64,000 nucleotides of DNA, from assembly GCA_019055375.1 (NCBI GenBank), contig JAHQIW010004542.1, forward strand, positions 33,614 through 97,613, written 5' to 3'. Source of the stretch: Parelaphostrongylus tenuis. Its lineage: Eukaryota > Nematoda > Chromadorea > Rhabditida > Metastrongylidae. This document shows, piece by piece, positions 12,701-23,517 of the stretch. Within the stretch, counting starts at the first letter, position 1. Each line of letters begins with the position of its first letter. Below the pieces are notes generated by a model. It was not told the DNA's origin and did no database searches. It was given only the letters and a program-made list of their open reading frames with translations. A program made the translations under genes and the position numbers.

Positions 12701-15700
12701 AATCTGAAGTGGGGGAACATTCCGCTGATATCATGATCTGATACCTTTCGCCTTTGATGCAGAACTAGAAATTTTACTTGAAAGACGTCGAGCGGGTCCC
12801 CTACACCGTGTCTAAAATACTTTATACAGATTACGTGAAGTGAAGATAGTGGTTGGAATGAGACTAACCTTCACAACTGAAGTAAGTGGCCATGGAGTAG
12901 TTGTATGCATTTCCTTTTGAATGGTATGAATGTCAGTTGATATAGACAAATTCGAATCGTTATCACATACACAATTCATCTAAACCGTTATATCAACAGA
13001 AAGCAGTCAATAATAAGAGCAACGAAAACAATGCCATGAAGGTATGCATGTTTTCAATTCTCAGTACCCCAACACAAATGGTGTTTTTTCTGGGTTACGG
13101 CGTTAGCCACTTCACCTCTGTTTGTATTCTGTGCATATTTACAACCAATACTCATTGGTAAATCAACACGAAGAAGACAAAAAGCTAAAAGCTTCAAAGC
13201 TCTCGGTGCTGATCAATCGCTAAGGATAAGGCATGCATTCGACTTTATCAAACAACGCTGTAGGTGACTGAATGCAAATCTGGCCTTTACAACGGCTTGC
13301 GGTGGCCTATCGATACATCAAGTCAGTGCTGTTATCCTCAAATACAAGTCTGTACCAATTCACCGACCACGAGGTGATGGAACGTTTGGTCGGCCTTCGG
13401 CGCGGAATCGAACCATTAACTATTCATTAACACGACCATGTGTGTCGCAAAGAACCTTCAACCACTGTGTCACACGCACTCACTTAGAAGGAAAACGCAC
13501 TGTCACCGACTTCGGAGGGATGAATAGACTCGGTAAGCCTTGATCGCAGGATTGAACCATCGACTATCGTTGATCGATCATGTCTGTGGCAAAACACCTG
13601 TAACCACTGCACCACACGCTCCCATGGATAAGACACCATAACGGAAATAAAGTACAATTTCTTGTTGTTCCTTGACATTGAGCAGACACCAAAGAACAGA
13701 AGCAAAAAAGCGAACCACTTCCTTGGAATCATTTCGAAGTTACGTCCTACCGTAAATCCTGATCACGAGCAATGGAATACTCTTTGAAACAGAATCAATA
13801 GGATATCCTTTACAATGAAACTTCCAGAAGAAGTACACAAATCAACAGAACACAGTACCACGAGCACAACGTCATTTACTATTTGCGCACGACATTTTTG
13901 TACGTTAACAATGAAGTGAACTGTCATACCTTTGATTCATCTTTGCTTTGCGCATTGCGTTCACTACCAACATTAGAATATCCACCGTGATCTGATCGGG
14001 AAAGGTTCTTCGGACTGCTTACGGATGAAACAGATGACACCTTCGATATACCATTCTTATGCATTTCCTAAAGGAGAAAAAATTTGCTTAAGAAATTACG
14101 TTCGACGACGACAAATTTGAATAAAAAGCATACCGCATCTACATTGCTGGAATCGGAATTGAACAAATAACCACGCAGATAGGGGAACAGAGGTTCCTCG
14201 TCGCTATCGGAATCAAACATCTCTGCATATTTTTTCGCGATCTGACAAAAGAACGATAATCTGATAACATATTTTAAGCTTTTCATGAGGTGTGGTATGA
14301 TACTTATAAAGTGCTAGACATGGTTTCGGCCAAATGTTATCAGATTATATGTTGTTGCAAGCAAAGTCTCAATAAACAATCGAATATAATCGTATTCTCC
14401 AATTAACAGTCATAAACAATCAGCTGTTAATCACTACATTGTCGAGTGATCTTATCACTGGACATATGGTGAATTGTTATCTCTGCAAAGTGAAGTGATC
14501 GTTTCACCTTGCGTGTGCTGTGTAACACGTTTGTTGTCGATTTCTTTATATGTAGAGGATATATCCCTTTACGAGGTATTAGCTCAAACGAAAGGTAGCG
14601 CGCTACAGCTGAGGCTTAAAGGCTGACACATATGCTTAACACTTTACAAGTGCCATAACGACTTCAACAAAGGCTTGAGATATGTTATCAGATTATGTAT
14701 CATTTTGAGTAAGGTCTAAGAAAAAGTCGCATATTTGAAAAATTATGGAATTTTCGATAACACTTCCTACAGAGCAGCTCCTGCAAGCTCATTATGTTGC
14801 TACCGAGAAAACTATTAGGAATCTTACTGTGTAGGTATAAACGACATTCCTATGAAATATACACGATCGCAATGTTTAACAAAGAGCAGCATTATATATC
14901 ACAACTAGAACTTCTTTTGTCTAGCCGCCTTAGCGGTTAAATGACGTAACAAATATACATTTATATATATGTGCTTATATATACATATATATATATATAT
15001 GTATATATATACGTATGTGTATACACATATACGTATGCATGTACGTATGCACATGTATGTGTATATACATATATACATAATATATATATTATATATATAT
15101 ATATATATAAAAACCAATCATGTTAAGTGATGTGCAAGATTTTGAACTTCGGACGGCAATCATGCCAATATTTCAACCTCTCCATGGGCGAGTGCAAAGC
15201 AATCAAACCACCGCGCTCCGACTTGTGCTTGTCAGGCTAAACCGTTGACGAATTGTTGCTGAGAGATTGATACCTTGTATAGCAAAAAGAGTGACAGCAA
15301 AACAGAGCCGCGATAGAGCAATTGGTTAACGTGCGTCCCCACAAAGGGTCAAACACGGGTTCGGTCTCTGTCCGAAACTCAAAACTGCAAATCACAACAC
15401 AATCGGATCACATATTTCTGTGGTGCCTGATATAAAGAAACAAAATGCTATGTTATTGCAATGGAAAGTCTTGAAAATCCACCCACATTTGTCATGACTG
15501 GTACTTCTTCAGGTGCTTCCTTACGCTCTACATTAGGCGATTTTGCGATCACTCTCTGTATATTAGGCGTTTTTTCAGTTTTTTGATTTCTCAACGATGA
15601 CGTCTACATTTTGCTGTTGTGCATCGACGTGTTCGAGTGGAGAATCTTAACAATAGCTTTTCGAACTTAATCACAACAATGAATGATCTCCATATATAAG

Positions 15701-16176
15701 CTCACTGACTAACCTCGAACACCATGATCCATCCACTACCGCACTGTAATCGTTGTCTAAACATAACATATTATCGTGCGCAAAAATAAATACAACTTCT
15801 GTAAGAAGAAGCCTACCTGGTACTGAAGAATCTGATGCTGAAGACCTCACGATGGAGGGCCAACTCTACAAAACATATAACTGCTTAATCTGGTCAACAT
15901 CGTGGAAGCAGCTTTATAACTTGTTCCACTCATTTCAACAATGAACTCTCACTTGACATTGATCGAGACTGACATCACGTAGCCGAAAAGCAACGGTAGG
16001 TCAATGGAAAATCTGACCCTTTCCCAACGGCAGCAAAATCATTATCGCATGCAGCGCGTAATTTAGTGATTCAATAATATTCTTTCGTCGTTTCGAAAAC
16101 GATCTCAGGCTTATATATGTATATATATATATATATATATGCACATGTATATATGTATATGTCTATATAGACATGT

Positions 16177-16221
<45 letters not shown>

Positions 16222-19200
16222 ATGTACAATATATACCCAGTGATGCGCAAAAGTTCGCGTCAGGCGGGTCTCGAACCCACATCTCACTCTATCCGGGGGC
16301 GCGTACTCCTAACCCGTTGCACTACTGACGCCCACTTTGCACACCACTCTTTCTACGATTTCAGGGTTGTTTTATTATTCCAATGTGCCATACTTTTCTC
16401 TACACATTCATGCACTTTTTGCGCATAACTCTTTTTTGGCAAGAAAACTCCGAATGTGAAACGCAATTTTCAAGATCTTCTCACACGTTTTGACACTAGA
16501 GCAATAGCACCAAATATATCAACCAGAAGTGGCTGAAATTGGGGCACCGTGGTCGAGCGGTTATGATGCTTCGCGGAGCGCGTGGATCCGAGCTCCACCC
16601 CTCAACTCTCTCCGGCAATCAACAACGACGTCTTATGATTTGCCACAGCAAGGCTATCCTCGAGATTGCTATGAGACTCGCTCAACCAGTAATCTATGGT
16701 GTTAAAGGAGAAGACGAAAAGCGATTTGAATGCTAGAAGCACTTGGATCCGCACAGTGAAAAAAATACTAAGATGATGGATCAAATTAATAAAAAAAAAT
16801 AAAAAAATGAAATTGCTTAACAACACTATTTAAAGTATGGTCCATCAGCCCGAACGCATTTCTGAGGCAGCAAATCAATTTCGTTTTGTGCAGAATTTTC
16901 AACACTTTCTTTTGGCACCAAATCTGTCCATATTAGCCGCATAATGGTCGTTCAACGAACCTTTTTATCGCAATGCTGCTTTGCGAGTACGAATTGGGAC
17001 GCGATGCACAGACCACCTTCGAGAACATCAACCGTGCAAAAGTTCAAGTATTTGTGTCCAGGCCAACAGCATTTCGGCTCTTTGCTGAGCTCCGCGACAG
17101 CAACATCACCTTGGAAAACCAGCTGTGCTCCGGACGTCTACACGAAGTTGATCGAGAAGCGTCATCAAAGCATTTGAAGAGGATCCCAATTCAACTACCG
17201 AGCAGATCATCCGCCGTACATTCCTGATTTGTCGTCATCAAACCATCACCTCTTCCGGGCGCTGGAGCACTTGAGCAAGAATAAATTCCGAGACATCAAT
17301 CATTTGCGCCGAAAACCGACAACTGTCTTAAAATCCAAAGTTGATGAATTCTATGAGCGTGGTATTGACTTGCTGCCTAACAAATGGCAGAAATATATAC
17401 AGGCTAGTGGTGCATATTTTGAAGTGCTATTAAGCACTTTTAAATAGTTCTTGTTGATAAATTTGGTTTATATTGCTCTATTGCCAAAACTTATGAGAAG
17501 ACCCTAATATTTTCGCTAATACACACACTATGAAGTCCTCAAAGACCAAAACTAGCTTCGGAATCGCAGGATTTTGTGCGATTGAATAAGTAAAATTAGT
17601 ATAGTACAATGAAAGCCATCCACTAGCGGAGCAAACAAAGCCCTTCGAGTGTGAAACACAAATTTATTTACGCTGTTACAGCGCAGTATATAGGGTTTCT
17701 TTTAGGAACCACGCACACTATTGAAATCGCCTGGATTCAACCTTTCGAATCTTTGGAATGCTAAGGGTCAAAACGACATTCATCGCCCAAGGGTTATCCT
17801 CATCTTCACTTTGAACACACTATACTCGCTCGAGCTTAACCACATTGACAATGAAGATGAAATTACTCACACCGTCTCCTGGAAGTGTGCATCCAAACTT
17901 CGAATCACGACGCTTCTCATCAGTTACTGCTGGAGGCCTAATCGAAAATTGATTCAAATTATATAGTAATCAAGAAAAATACCAAAACGACAAGCTCACT
18001 GCTCATGAAGCACGTCGTCATTGGCCAACACAGATTTTCCGCTCGTCGTATTCAACTGATTCTCAGACTTCTCTTTAATCCTATCGGTATGCACTAAACA
18101 GGGTCATTATAGACGATTTTATCTCAGGAAGGACAAGTACTATTTTTGTTTTGGAGATAGAAAAGATTGAATAAGTTTCTGGATATGCTTCACATTATGA
18201 TCGATGATACTAAAAAAGAAATCACCGGAAAAGTGAACATCATCTTCATTGAAAGTCGGACGAATTATTGGGACTCTAAAATATATTAGTTTAGGTACCA
18301 AAATTGGTCAAATGGAAGAAGCTGATAGAATACCGTGCTAATCGATCTGGTGGAGAATGTCGATTTGGTGGAGAATGTCGAAGAACCTCAGATCCAGCTA
18401 AACTTTTAGCAAAGTTTTCAGTAGAGAAGTTAGCAATTGACGATGATGGCGAGATTTCTATTTTTTTCTGCACATCGTTCCTTCTTCCATTCAAAAGTGT
18501 AGATATTTCCTCTCTTTCTCCACCAAAACATTCAATCCGTGTTTGAGGAGTAGAAGGTGAAACTGAACTCTTTAATATCTGAGTCGATTGTTCCGCGGAA
18601 CGCTCCGTAGGGATTAATGCCGACGACTGTATAGAGCTGTAGAATTCGGAGGATCCAATAATGGCAGGAGTGAGGCATACGTTGCTGATCTAAATATATA
18701 GAAGTTAGTCTACACGACTTTCTAGTAAGAAAAAAATCAAATACAGAGAGAAGGTGCGGTGAAAAGCCACATATTTGACTCACAGCCCAAGAGGATTAAA
18801 CTGTCTTTACAGATTATTTGACCAAATAAAAAGAAGATAATAAATAAAATATCAAGCCAATTGAACGCTTTAATGGCCCTATTCGCGAAGCTTCTACGCG
18901 CATTGAAAAAGAATATGAAAGTCAAATTCAATAGCTATGTAAACCAAGGATAGGGGGCTTCTCGTGAAGCTTCCTATTTGACTTTAGCTGGTAAAATTCT
19001 AAAGTTAATCGATAAAAACGTACAACTACAACCCCATCTGGACGGCGTGTATCCAAAGAGATACAAGATTTTCTGGAGGCCCCTTCTCGTCGTAATAACT
19101 ATTTTCATAGGTTTAACCGAATTTTCGAGAACTTAAATCCCGCTGAATCAAAAAACACGTTTAATTTCTGAAAAAGCTTATTTAGCGCATTGTAGCAGCG

Positions 19201-22200
19201 GAAATAAAGTTATGTTTCATGCTCGATTTGCTCTGTTGATTGACGAACTTGCGGATGGCTTTTCGCTAAACTTTTCGTAGTCATTCGCGTTATATCTGAC
19301 AACTCAAATCTCGATGATTCCGAAGCTGAAACTATTTTCAGAAAGGTCTACACAGAACTCTATAAGAGCGGAAAGAAGATTACATTTCACACCTGGAGTA
19401 GTTAGCTCCTCGCTTTAACTTCATAGCGGCTTCTACATAACTTCATAACGGCGATATGGATGCAAAATGGAAGCTAGTACTTACAAAAGTCGCATACTTT
19501 TGAGGTAGCACTGAAATCGCTGCGCGTAGCATGACTCGAGAGGCATGTTATCTTCGTTCATTACTTGAGAATTTTTTTCCTTTTCAAGAAAAAAATTTAC
19601 TAGTTTTTCCAAAAATTATGACACGGTACAATTTTCTCGACAAGGCCATAAGCTTTTGGTGCGTATATATCTGAGGGAGACGTAAAATTTCTTTTTGAAT
19701 GGAGACCTTTTAAAAAGTAAACACAGCTTCAAAATCATTTTTCAAGCTATTGGACAAGAACTAAAACTTTGCTAGAAAGTCGTCCACAAACCTTAACCGA
19801 GTAAAAAATAGGCGCCAAAGATGAAATCTAAGTCAACCGATATTAAGCAATGAAAGGCATAACTAGAACAATTGAGTGGTAGGCAAAAAATTTGACCTCA
19901 GACGGGAGTTCAACCCGCGTTTTAACCGCATCGGGGCGCGTGCTACCACTATACCACGGAGGCCACTGCTTACTCACCACTCATTTCTTAGCAAAAAAAG
20001 CTTTTTTTTACAGATTAGATATGCTATTGGAATCATCGATATCCAAGCTTTTGAATATTTACCTAAACCTCAAGAGAAAGCGGAAAAGGTTGTGCGTTGA
20101 AAGTGTTAAAGTCACTTTATGAAAAAAGAAGTGGCCACATCATGATCACACGAAACTGCCCCTTGTGACAAAAGTCCAAGGAGAAAAAATGTTGAAAATT
20201 CAACGCTTTAAACGAATGTTACATCCTGAGAGTTTCTTATGTCCTCAATTCCTTGTCGGATTGCGCTAGTGAGAGCAATAAGCGTGCTTTCTTTCCCACC
20301 AATTGAGTTGTCCTGCTATAAATTCATAGATACAAAACGGATTCCAAAATGCTACAATTACAAGATTACCTACCAGCACTTGTTCCAATGGTGCCAAAGA
20401 ATTGTAGTATTCTTCAAGACGCTGGAATCATTCCCTCATGTTACTCACGCATAACACAACGCATAATGGGCGCTTTTCCGATAAACAACACGGGATGAAG
20501 AAACGACCCTTTGTTGGACAAGAACTTTTCATAAGAGTGTTAGTAATCATTCGAAAGTTTGAATCACTGGCTACTGCGCGTGGCCGTTTTTTTTTTTCGA
20601 AAAGACCCTTTTATAACGCCGTAAAATTTGATATAAAATTATGTTTTACCAGAGTTATACGCTTTATCTGAAGCTTCTTTTGAAGAGCAGAAAACATCTT
20701 AAAACAAGTAGCAAAAATTGAACACCACATGTGAGTTGCACCGACGCAATCGATTGAACGCCATATCAAAACCACGGCAGCTCCCTCCCTCTGCGCCCTT
20801 TCCCACAGCCCATAGATTAGCCAAAAAGTCAATACTTGCTTATGTGAAGTAACTTTACCTTCCCTACTACACTGCAGAGGAACGATTCTTCCAGAAAATA
20901 AACGTAGCGTTGGAATCGTTGAATCTTATCCTATCGAATTATTACGAATGGTCTAAAAGACCCCTGCCCTGCAAGAATTGTGCGCGTGTGAAATGCAAAT
21001 GTTCTCCTTTCGTTTAAGTATTATAAAAAGACTTTTTTAAAAAACGGCCACTTAACTCAATAGCCGGATATTCAAGCTTTCAAATGCCAACTAACATTCT
21101 TATAAAAAATTCTTGTCCAGCGAGGTGTATCGTGTCTTCATCCCGTGACGTCAAACGGAAAAGTATCGCATAATGTATTTCGCTTCGTTACCTGTTCGAT
21201 AAACTTGAAGTTAGCAACGTGATTGATGTTGGCATTCACGGATTCTATTCCTGCAGTTAGCTCTGATGACTTCTGGCTAACCATCGCTATTTGATGCTCG
21301 AGCGCTGAAGCTCGGTCGAAACACTGACACTGATGTTCATGTAATGCCTTGCGAAGCTGAAATACACGTCAAAACAAAACTTTTCAGGTTTCCTCGTTTC
21401 TTTTTCGGTATGTTTCCGTTATCTGCACACATTTCCATGCTTTGGGAATAAGCCCATTTTCTGTTTGGGCTGGAGAATTTTTATGATCATTCGATATCTT
21501 GAATCTCAAAAAGTTCAGTGGTGTACTTCACTTCTAAAAAGCCCTCTTTAGTGCACCGAAATAGTAAAGATAGAGATGGTTTTCAAACTCGGCGCGTTTC
21601 TGACGCATTTTTCGCTGTACAGAGCTTCTTTCTTTAGCATTCACTAATCATTCGACAGTTTAAATTCCAGCAGAAAAAAGGGTGCACTTGGTTTTTGGAA
21701 ATAACTTCTTGGTGGGCTGTAGCAACGAAAAGAAGATTAGGTTTAGCACTCGGCGCGTATCTCTTGTCGACTACGGTTTATGAATGGCTGTAGGTGTCGA
21801 CCGCGCGGTTGACCCATCCCGCAGCGAGACTCACATTTGATGCGCGATTTTTGTTATTACAAATAGGGTTATTCTCCACGTTGATAAAAAAAAATTTCAT
21901 ATGAAACAGTCGATTTGATACTCCAGGAATTACCCTACACGCTCATATGCTTTCCGTACATAGGACTAGGTCGCTTAGGTTTAAATTATTTGCGAGTTTA
22001 TTTGACAATTGAAAAAGAAAATGAAAAGTCAAGGCATACAAAACGATAGAACAAAATTGCTCCTACGATAAAAAGGATAAAGCTCTCGGCGTTGATCAAT
22101 CCCTGAGGGATGCGCCATGCATTCGACAATTTTTAAGTTCGTTTGAGGTGACTGAGTGCATATTTGGCCCTTACAATGACTCGCGGTGGCCTCTCGCTGA

Positions 22201-22747
22201 ACTGAGTCAGTGCTGCTTATCCTCCCAGACAAGTCTGCGACCTGTCTGGTACCATTTTTACTGACCCCGGAGGGATGGATGGCTTGGTGAGCCATGAGCG
22301 CGGGATCGAACCATTGACCTCGCGTGCGACGCAGAGCACCTCTAACCACTGCGCCACATGCGCTCTTCGCTCCTACGATTACAAAACAAAAAATTCAGGA
22401 ATTTCTACGAAAGAGAAAAAAAATTTCAAATCAATAACAGAAATACACTCGAAAACGCGGCGACTGTGGAAAAGAATCCACATTATAAAGGCCTTTTCAA
22501 GAATTCCAATGACTACTAAGACTCTGGAAGATCAGAAAAACGCATTGTTCCCCAGGGTTGAAGATCTGCGCAGATAACGGGAAAAGAACCCGCTTTTTCT
22601 CCATGAAATAGCAACGGATAATTTCATTCAATAAGGAGTATAGAACTTTGAAAAGCTCACCAAGTTATCATCTGCCAAGGACCGCTTGAAGCCTGACGAA
22701 TTCGTTCGATGGTCCACAAGCTCATCAGTATTCCGTTCCACATCCAT
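6724..22747 (-). CDS. WASH complex subunit 2 (FAM21)-like gene, partly resolved
   Basis: FAM21 proteins are subunits of the WASH complex, which drives Arp2/3 actin assembly on endosomes; their acidic LFa repeats bind retromer. Exons I can place, 5' to 3': 22747-22661 (start MDVERNTDELVDHRT, ends SLADDNL), 21356-21192 (55 residues, LRKALHEHQ to HVANFKFIEQ), 18689-18334 (Ser/Thr-rich, less sure), 14241-14134 (IAKKYAEMFDSDSDEEPLF, PYLRGYLF), 14067-13930 (Ser-rich), 12913-12869 (weak), 12811-12745 (CRGPARRLSSK), 12690-12546, 9057-8940 (SSFFDSESEDER), 7106-6724 (KSLFDDDNDNDDLSMFRSK). The head followed by FIEQ, the PLFPYLRGYLF segment, the basic GPARRLS block and the LF-acidic motif occur in FAM21 order. 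Phases agree at 22661/21356, 14134/14067, 12745/12690 and 8940/7106. Missing: the exon after FIEQ, and something between 12546 and 9057. The true 3' end is unknown. Confidence 0.55.
7220..8560. mobile_element. TIR element, TTAGTAATC family (composite copies)
   Basis: The left end carries CGTTGGACGAGAAATTTTCG and GGAGTGTTAGTAATC. The right end, at 8500-8550, carries the inverted form (TAATAACACTCTTATAAAAA, GTTCTTGTTCAG). Internal partial copies repeat the left-end block at 7770-7800. Other members are at 9345-10090, 20475-21150 and 55030-55690. It lies in an intron or 3' region of the FAM21-like gene and has no transposase frame. Confidence 0.5.
9345..10090. mobile_element. TIR element, TTAGTAATC family
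   Basis: The left arm is CCCTTCGTTGGACAAGAACT then TGAGACTGTTAGTAATT. The right arm, inverted, is ACATTACTAGCACTTCTATG then AAAAGGGCTCGTTTCTTCAT. About 745 bp, intronic, non-coding. Confidence 0.55.
10385..10610 (-). repeat. tRNA-like repeat, family A
   Basis: On the minus strand there is a box B-like GGGTTCGAGAACCTC preceded by the GATGT segment and a degraded D-arm. It is preceded on the + strand by AATGTGCAAAACTTAATCGT, the signature found beside family A copies at 16.2, 35.15 and 51.8 kb. Confidence 0.5.
10905..11375. mobile_element. Foldback MITE with ~155-bp arms
   Basis: The left arm (about 10910-11060: AAATCAGTGTCTTCTTCTGT, AGCCGCTCCGAGGTGTTAGT, CAGTCGTGGTGGCTTTCG, CCGCCATCTTCAGAGCC) returns inverted at about 11217-11375 (GGCTCTGAAGATGGCGAACC ... 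AACACCTCGGAGCGGCTAAA). The spacer is about 155 bp. The arms would form a long hairpin. Intronic to the FAM21-like gene. Confidence 0.75.
11376..12545. other. Probable intron of the FAM21-like gene, unassigned
   Basis: I cannot place an exon here, although one would be expected: the exon ending at 12546 is phase 2, while the next placed exon at 9057 begins in phase 0. A DIFDQQMVKSE stretch around 12160-12190 (minus) resembles the DIF motifs of the family, but no splice choice keeps the frame. Confidence 0.35.
13180..13475 (-). repeat. tRNA-derived SINE, family B
   Basis: Inverted copy of the family B body (TGAATGCAAATCTGGCCTTT, GTGCTGTTATCCTC) ending in a tRNA-like head (GAATCGAACCATTAACTA, AACCACTGTGTCACACGC). 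Confidence 0.65.
13495..13625 (-). repeat. tRNA-derived SINE, family B, 5'-end fragment
   Basis: A second inverted head only, directly next to the previous one: GTCACCGACTTCGGAGGGAT, GGATTGAACCATCGACTATC, AACCACTGCACCACACGCTC. Two heads in tandem suggest one insertion beside or into another. Confidence 0.6.
14285..14705. mobile_element. Foldback MITE, GTCTGTTATGGCAC family
   Basis: The left edge reads ATGAGGTGTGGTATGATACT and AAGTGCTAGACATGGTTTCG. The inverted right edge ends near CAAGTGCCATAACGACTTC. It starts immediately beside the acceptor of the FAM21-like exon ending at 14241. Confidence 0.5.
14945..15110. repeat. AT/ATGT microsatellite
   Basis: An impure (AT)n and TATGTA-type tract. 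The open frame over it (runs of Ile/Tyr) is an artefact of the repeat. Confidence 0.9.
16105..16220. repeat. AT microsatellite
   Basis: (TA)n runs with interspersed GTATAC-type steps, directly upstream of a tRNA-like repeat. It may be that element's simple-repeat tail. Confidence 0.9.
16235..16345 (-). repeat. tRNA-like repeat, family A
   Basis: On the minus strand it folds much like a tRNA. A perfect 7-bp acceptor pairing GCGTCAG/CTGACGC flanks a D-arm-like GTGCAACGGGTTAGGAGTAC and a T-arm GCGGGTCTCGAACCCACA (shown on the + strand). The anticodon loop lacks the invariant U33, and the ends continue into the repeat consensus AAAAGTTCGCGTCAGGCGGG. I call a tRNA-derived element rather than a working tRNA gene. 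Confidence 0.6.
16540..16625 (+). repeat. tRNA-like sequence
   Basis: GCACCGTGGTCGAGCGGTTA resembles the 5' half (box A) of a serine- or leucine-type tRNA. GGATCCGAGCTCCACC is a decayed box B. No proper acceptor pairing is seen, so it is probably a SINE head or a pseudo-tRNA. Confidence 0.4.
16830..17508 (+). pseudogene. Mariner transposase relic with internal deletion
   Basis: The N-terminal piece (about 16970-17225) reads LLCEYELGRDAQTTFENINR ... SGRLHEVDREA, matching the paired helix-turn-helix DNA-binding region of mariner transposases. The C-terminal piece (about 17240-17447) reads HLFRALEHLSKNKFRDINHL ... LLPNKWQKYIQASGAYFE, the mariner tail. The middle carrying the DDD catalytic triad is missing and frames shift, so it is dead. 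The 3' end (TTGCCAAAACTTATGAGAAG then ACCCTAA) matches the ends of the MITE at 33606-34203, linking the two. Confidence 0.8.
17509..18333. other. Intronic sequence, no feature seen
   Basis: AT-rich; no recognisable gene or repeat beyond short frames. Confidence 0.3.
19875..19980 (-). repeat. tRNA-like repeat
   Basis: The minus strand carries GGCCTCCGTGGTATAGTGGT (5' half), a variable middle, then GCGGGTTGAACTCCCGTC and TGAGGTC. GGCCTC can pair with GAGGTC as an acceptor stem. The T-arm is good but the anticodon arm is poor, consistent with a tRNA-derived SINE head. Confidence 0.5.
20475..21150. mobile_element. TIR element, TTAGTAATC family (best copy)
   Basis: The left arm is ACGGGATGAAGAAACGACCC, TTTGTTGGACAAGAACTTTT, GAGTGTTAGTAATC. 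The right arm at 21090-21150 is the inverse: CTAACATTCTTATAAAAAAT, TCTTGTCCAGCGAGGTGTAT, TCTTCATCCCGTGA. About 675 bp, no transposase. It ends about 40 bp from the FAM21-like exon at 21192-21356. Confidence 0.7.
22060..22370 (-). repeat. tRNA-derived SINE, family B (full)
   Basis: Reading the minus strand: head GAGCGCATGTGGCGCAGTGG, TTAGAGGTGC, box B GGTTCGATCCCGCGCTCATG, then body CATCCATCCCTCCGGGGTCA, GACTTGTCTGGGAGGATAAG, AGGGATTGATCAACGCCGAG. This is the cleanest reference copy in the window. It lies about 290 bp upstream of the FAM21-like start codon. Confidence 0.8.
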
Positions 22748-22934
22748 GCCGGTCGATGAGCAACCGCGCAGTGGGGTGACATTCACGCTCGGTAGCTAAT
22801 AAAGCTGGCCCTAAACAGAACCCCTGAGTACGGTATTTGGCCCTGCCCACGCTTCGATGGCCTTCGTTGCAGTGTCGTTTGTTCCGTCGGTTGTTGGAGG
22901 CTGGTTATTTCTCTAGTTTTTGATTGATTCGCTA

Positions 22935-23045
22935 GCTTTAGTGTGTAAGGTAAGCCTCTGCCGAAGCTGAGATCGAACCAGCGAGCCCGCGTCTCCTACT
23001 GGGCACCTCTAGCCACATCGCTGCGCATGCTCGCCAATCGTCATC
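22935..23045 (-). repeat. tRNA-like head, family B relative
   Basis: GAGCATGCGCAGCGATGTGG, CTAGAGGTGCCC and a diverged box B (GCTGGTTCGATCTCAGCTTC), all on the minus strand. No body follows. Confidence 0.5.
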
Positions 23046-23199
23046 CTGTTTTCCAGGTATGGTTAACTGTTGACCCCGGTAATGATCACATAATTCATTG
23101 CTCTGACGTCTCCGCATTTTCGCCACTCTAAAGTGTTTCAGAAGAAGCTGTCTATTGGATTGGAGGTGATTTTACGCACTTCTTCGTTTTTGTTTTTTA

Positions 23200-23515
23200 T
23201 TTTTCATGTATTCAAGTTTTTGTTTTTACTATCGTTTAGAGCAGATTCTTGCCGTTATTTTGATATATAACACTTTTGAATTTGTTTTGAGATGGATCTG
23301 CCCCGAGAGCAAAAACGATTGTTGGAAGCTACACGAGTATCGTTAGGATTCAAGTGCTGCTTTGGGTGCAGCGACACTCGCGTAGCATCAACGATCGGTT
23401 TTGCCCTCGAGACAAGTCCATTTTGAAGCAAATCTGAAAGTCTTATACATCAAAATAACCACAAGATCTGCTCTAAGCGATAGTAAAAATACAAAATTAA
23501 ATACATGAAAAATAG
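23200..23515. mobile_element. Near-complete palindromic MITE (~310 bp)
   Basis: The left half (TTTTCATGTATTCAAGTTTT, GTTTTTACTATCGTTTAGAG, CAGATTCTTG) is mirrored by the right half (CAAGATCTGCTCTAAGCGAT, AGTAAAAATACAAAATTAAA, TACATGAAAAATAG). The inner parts also pair (CGAGAGCAAAAACGATTGTT with its inverse around 23385-23410), so nearly the whole element folds. It sits directly against the next foldback element. Confidence 0.75.
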
Positions 23516-23517
23516 AT

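Noticed and set aside
14905..15117. 70-codon frame of Ile/Tyr
   Set aside because: Pure AT microsatellite.
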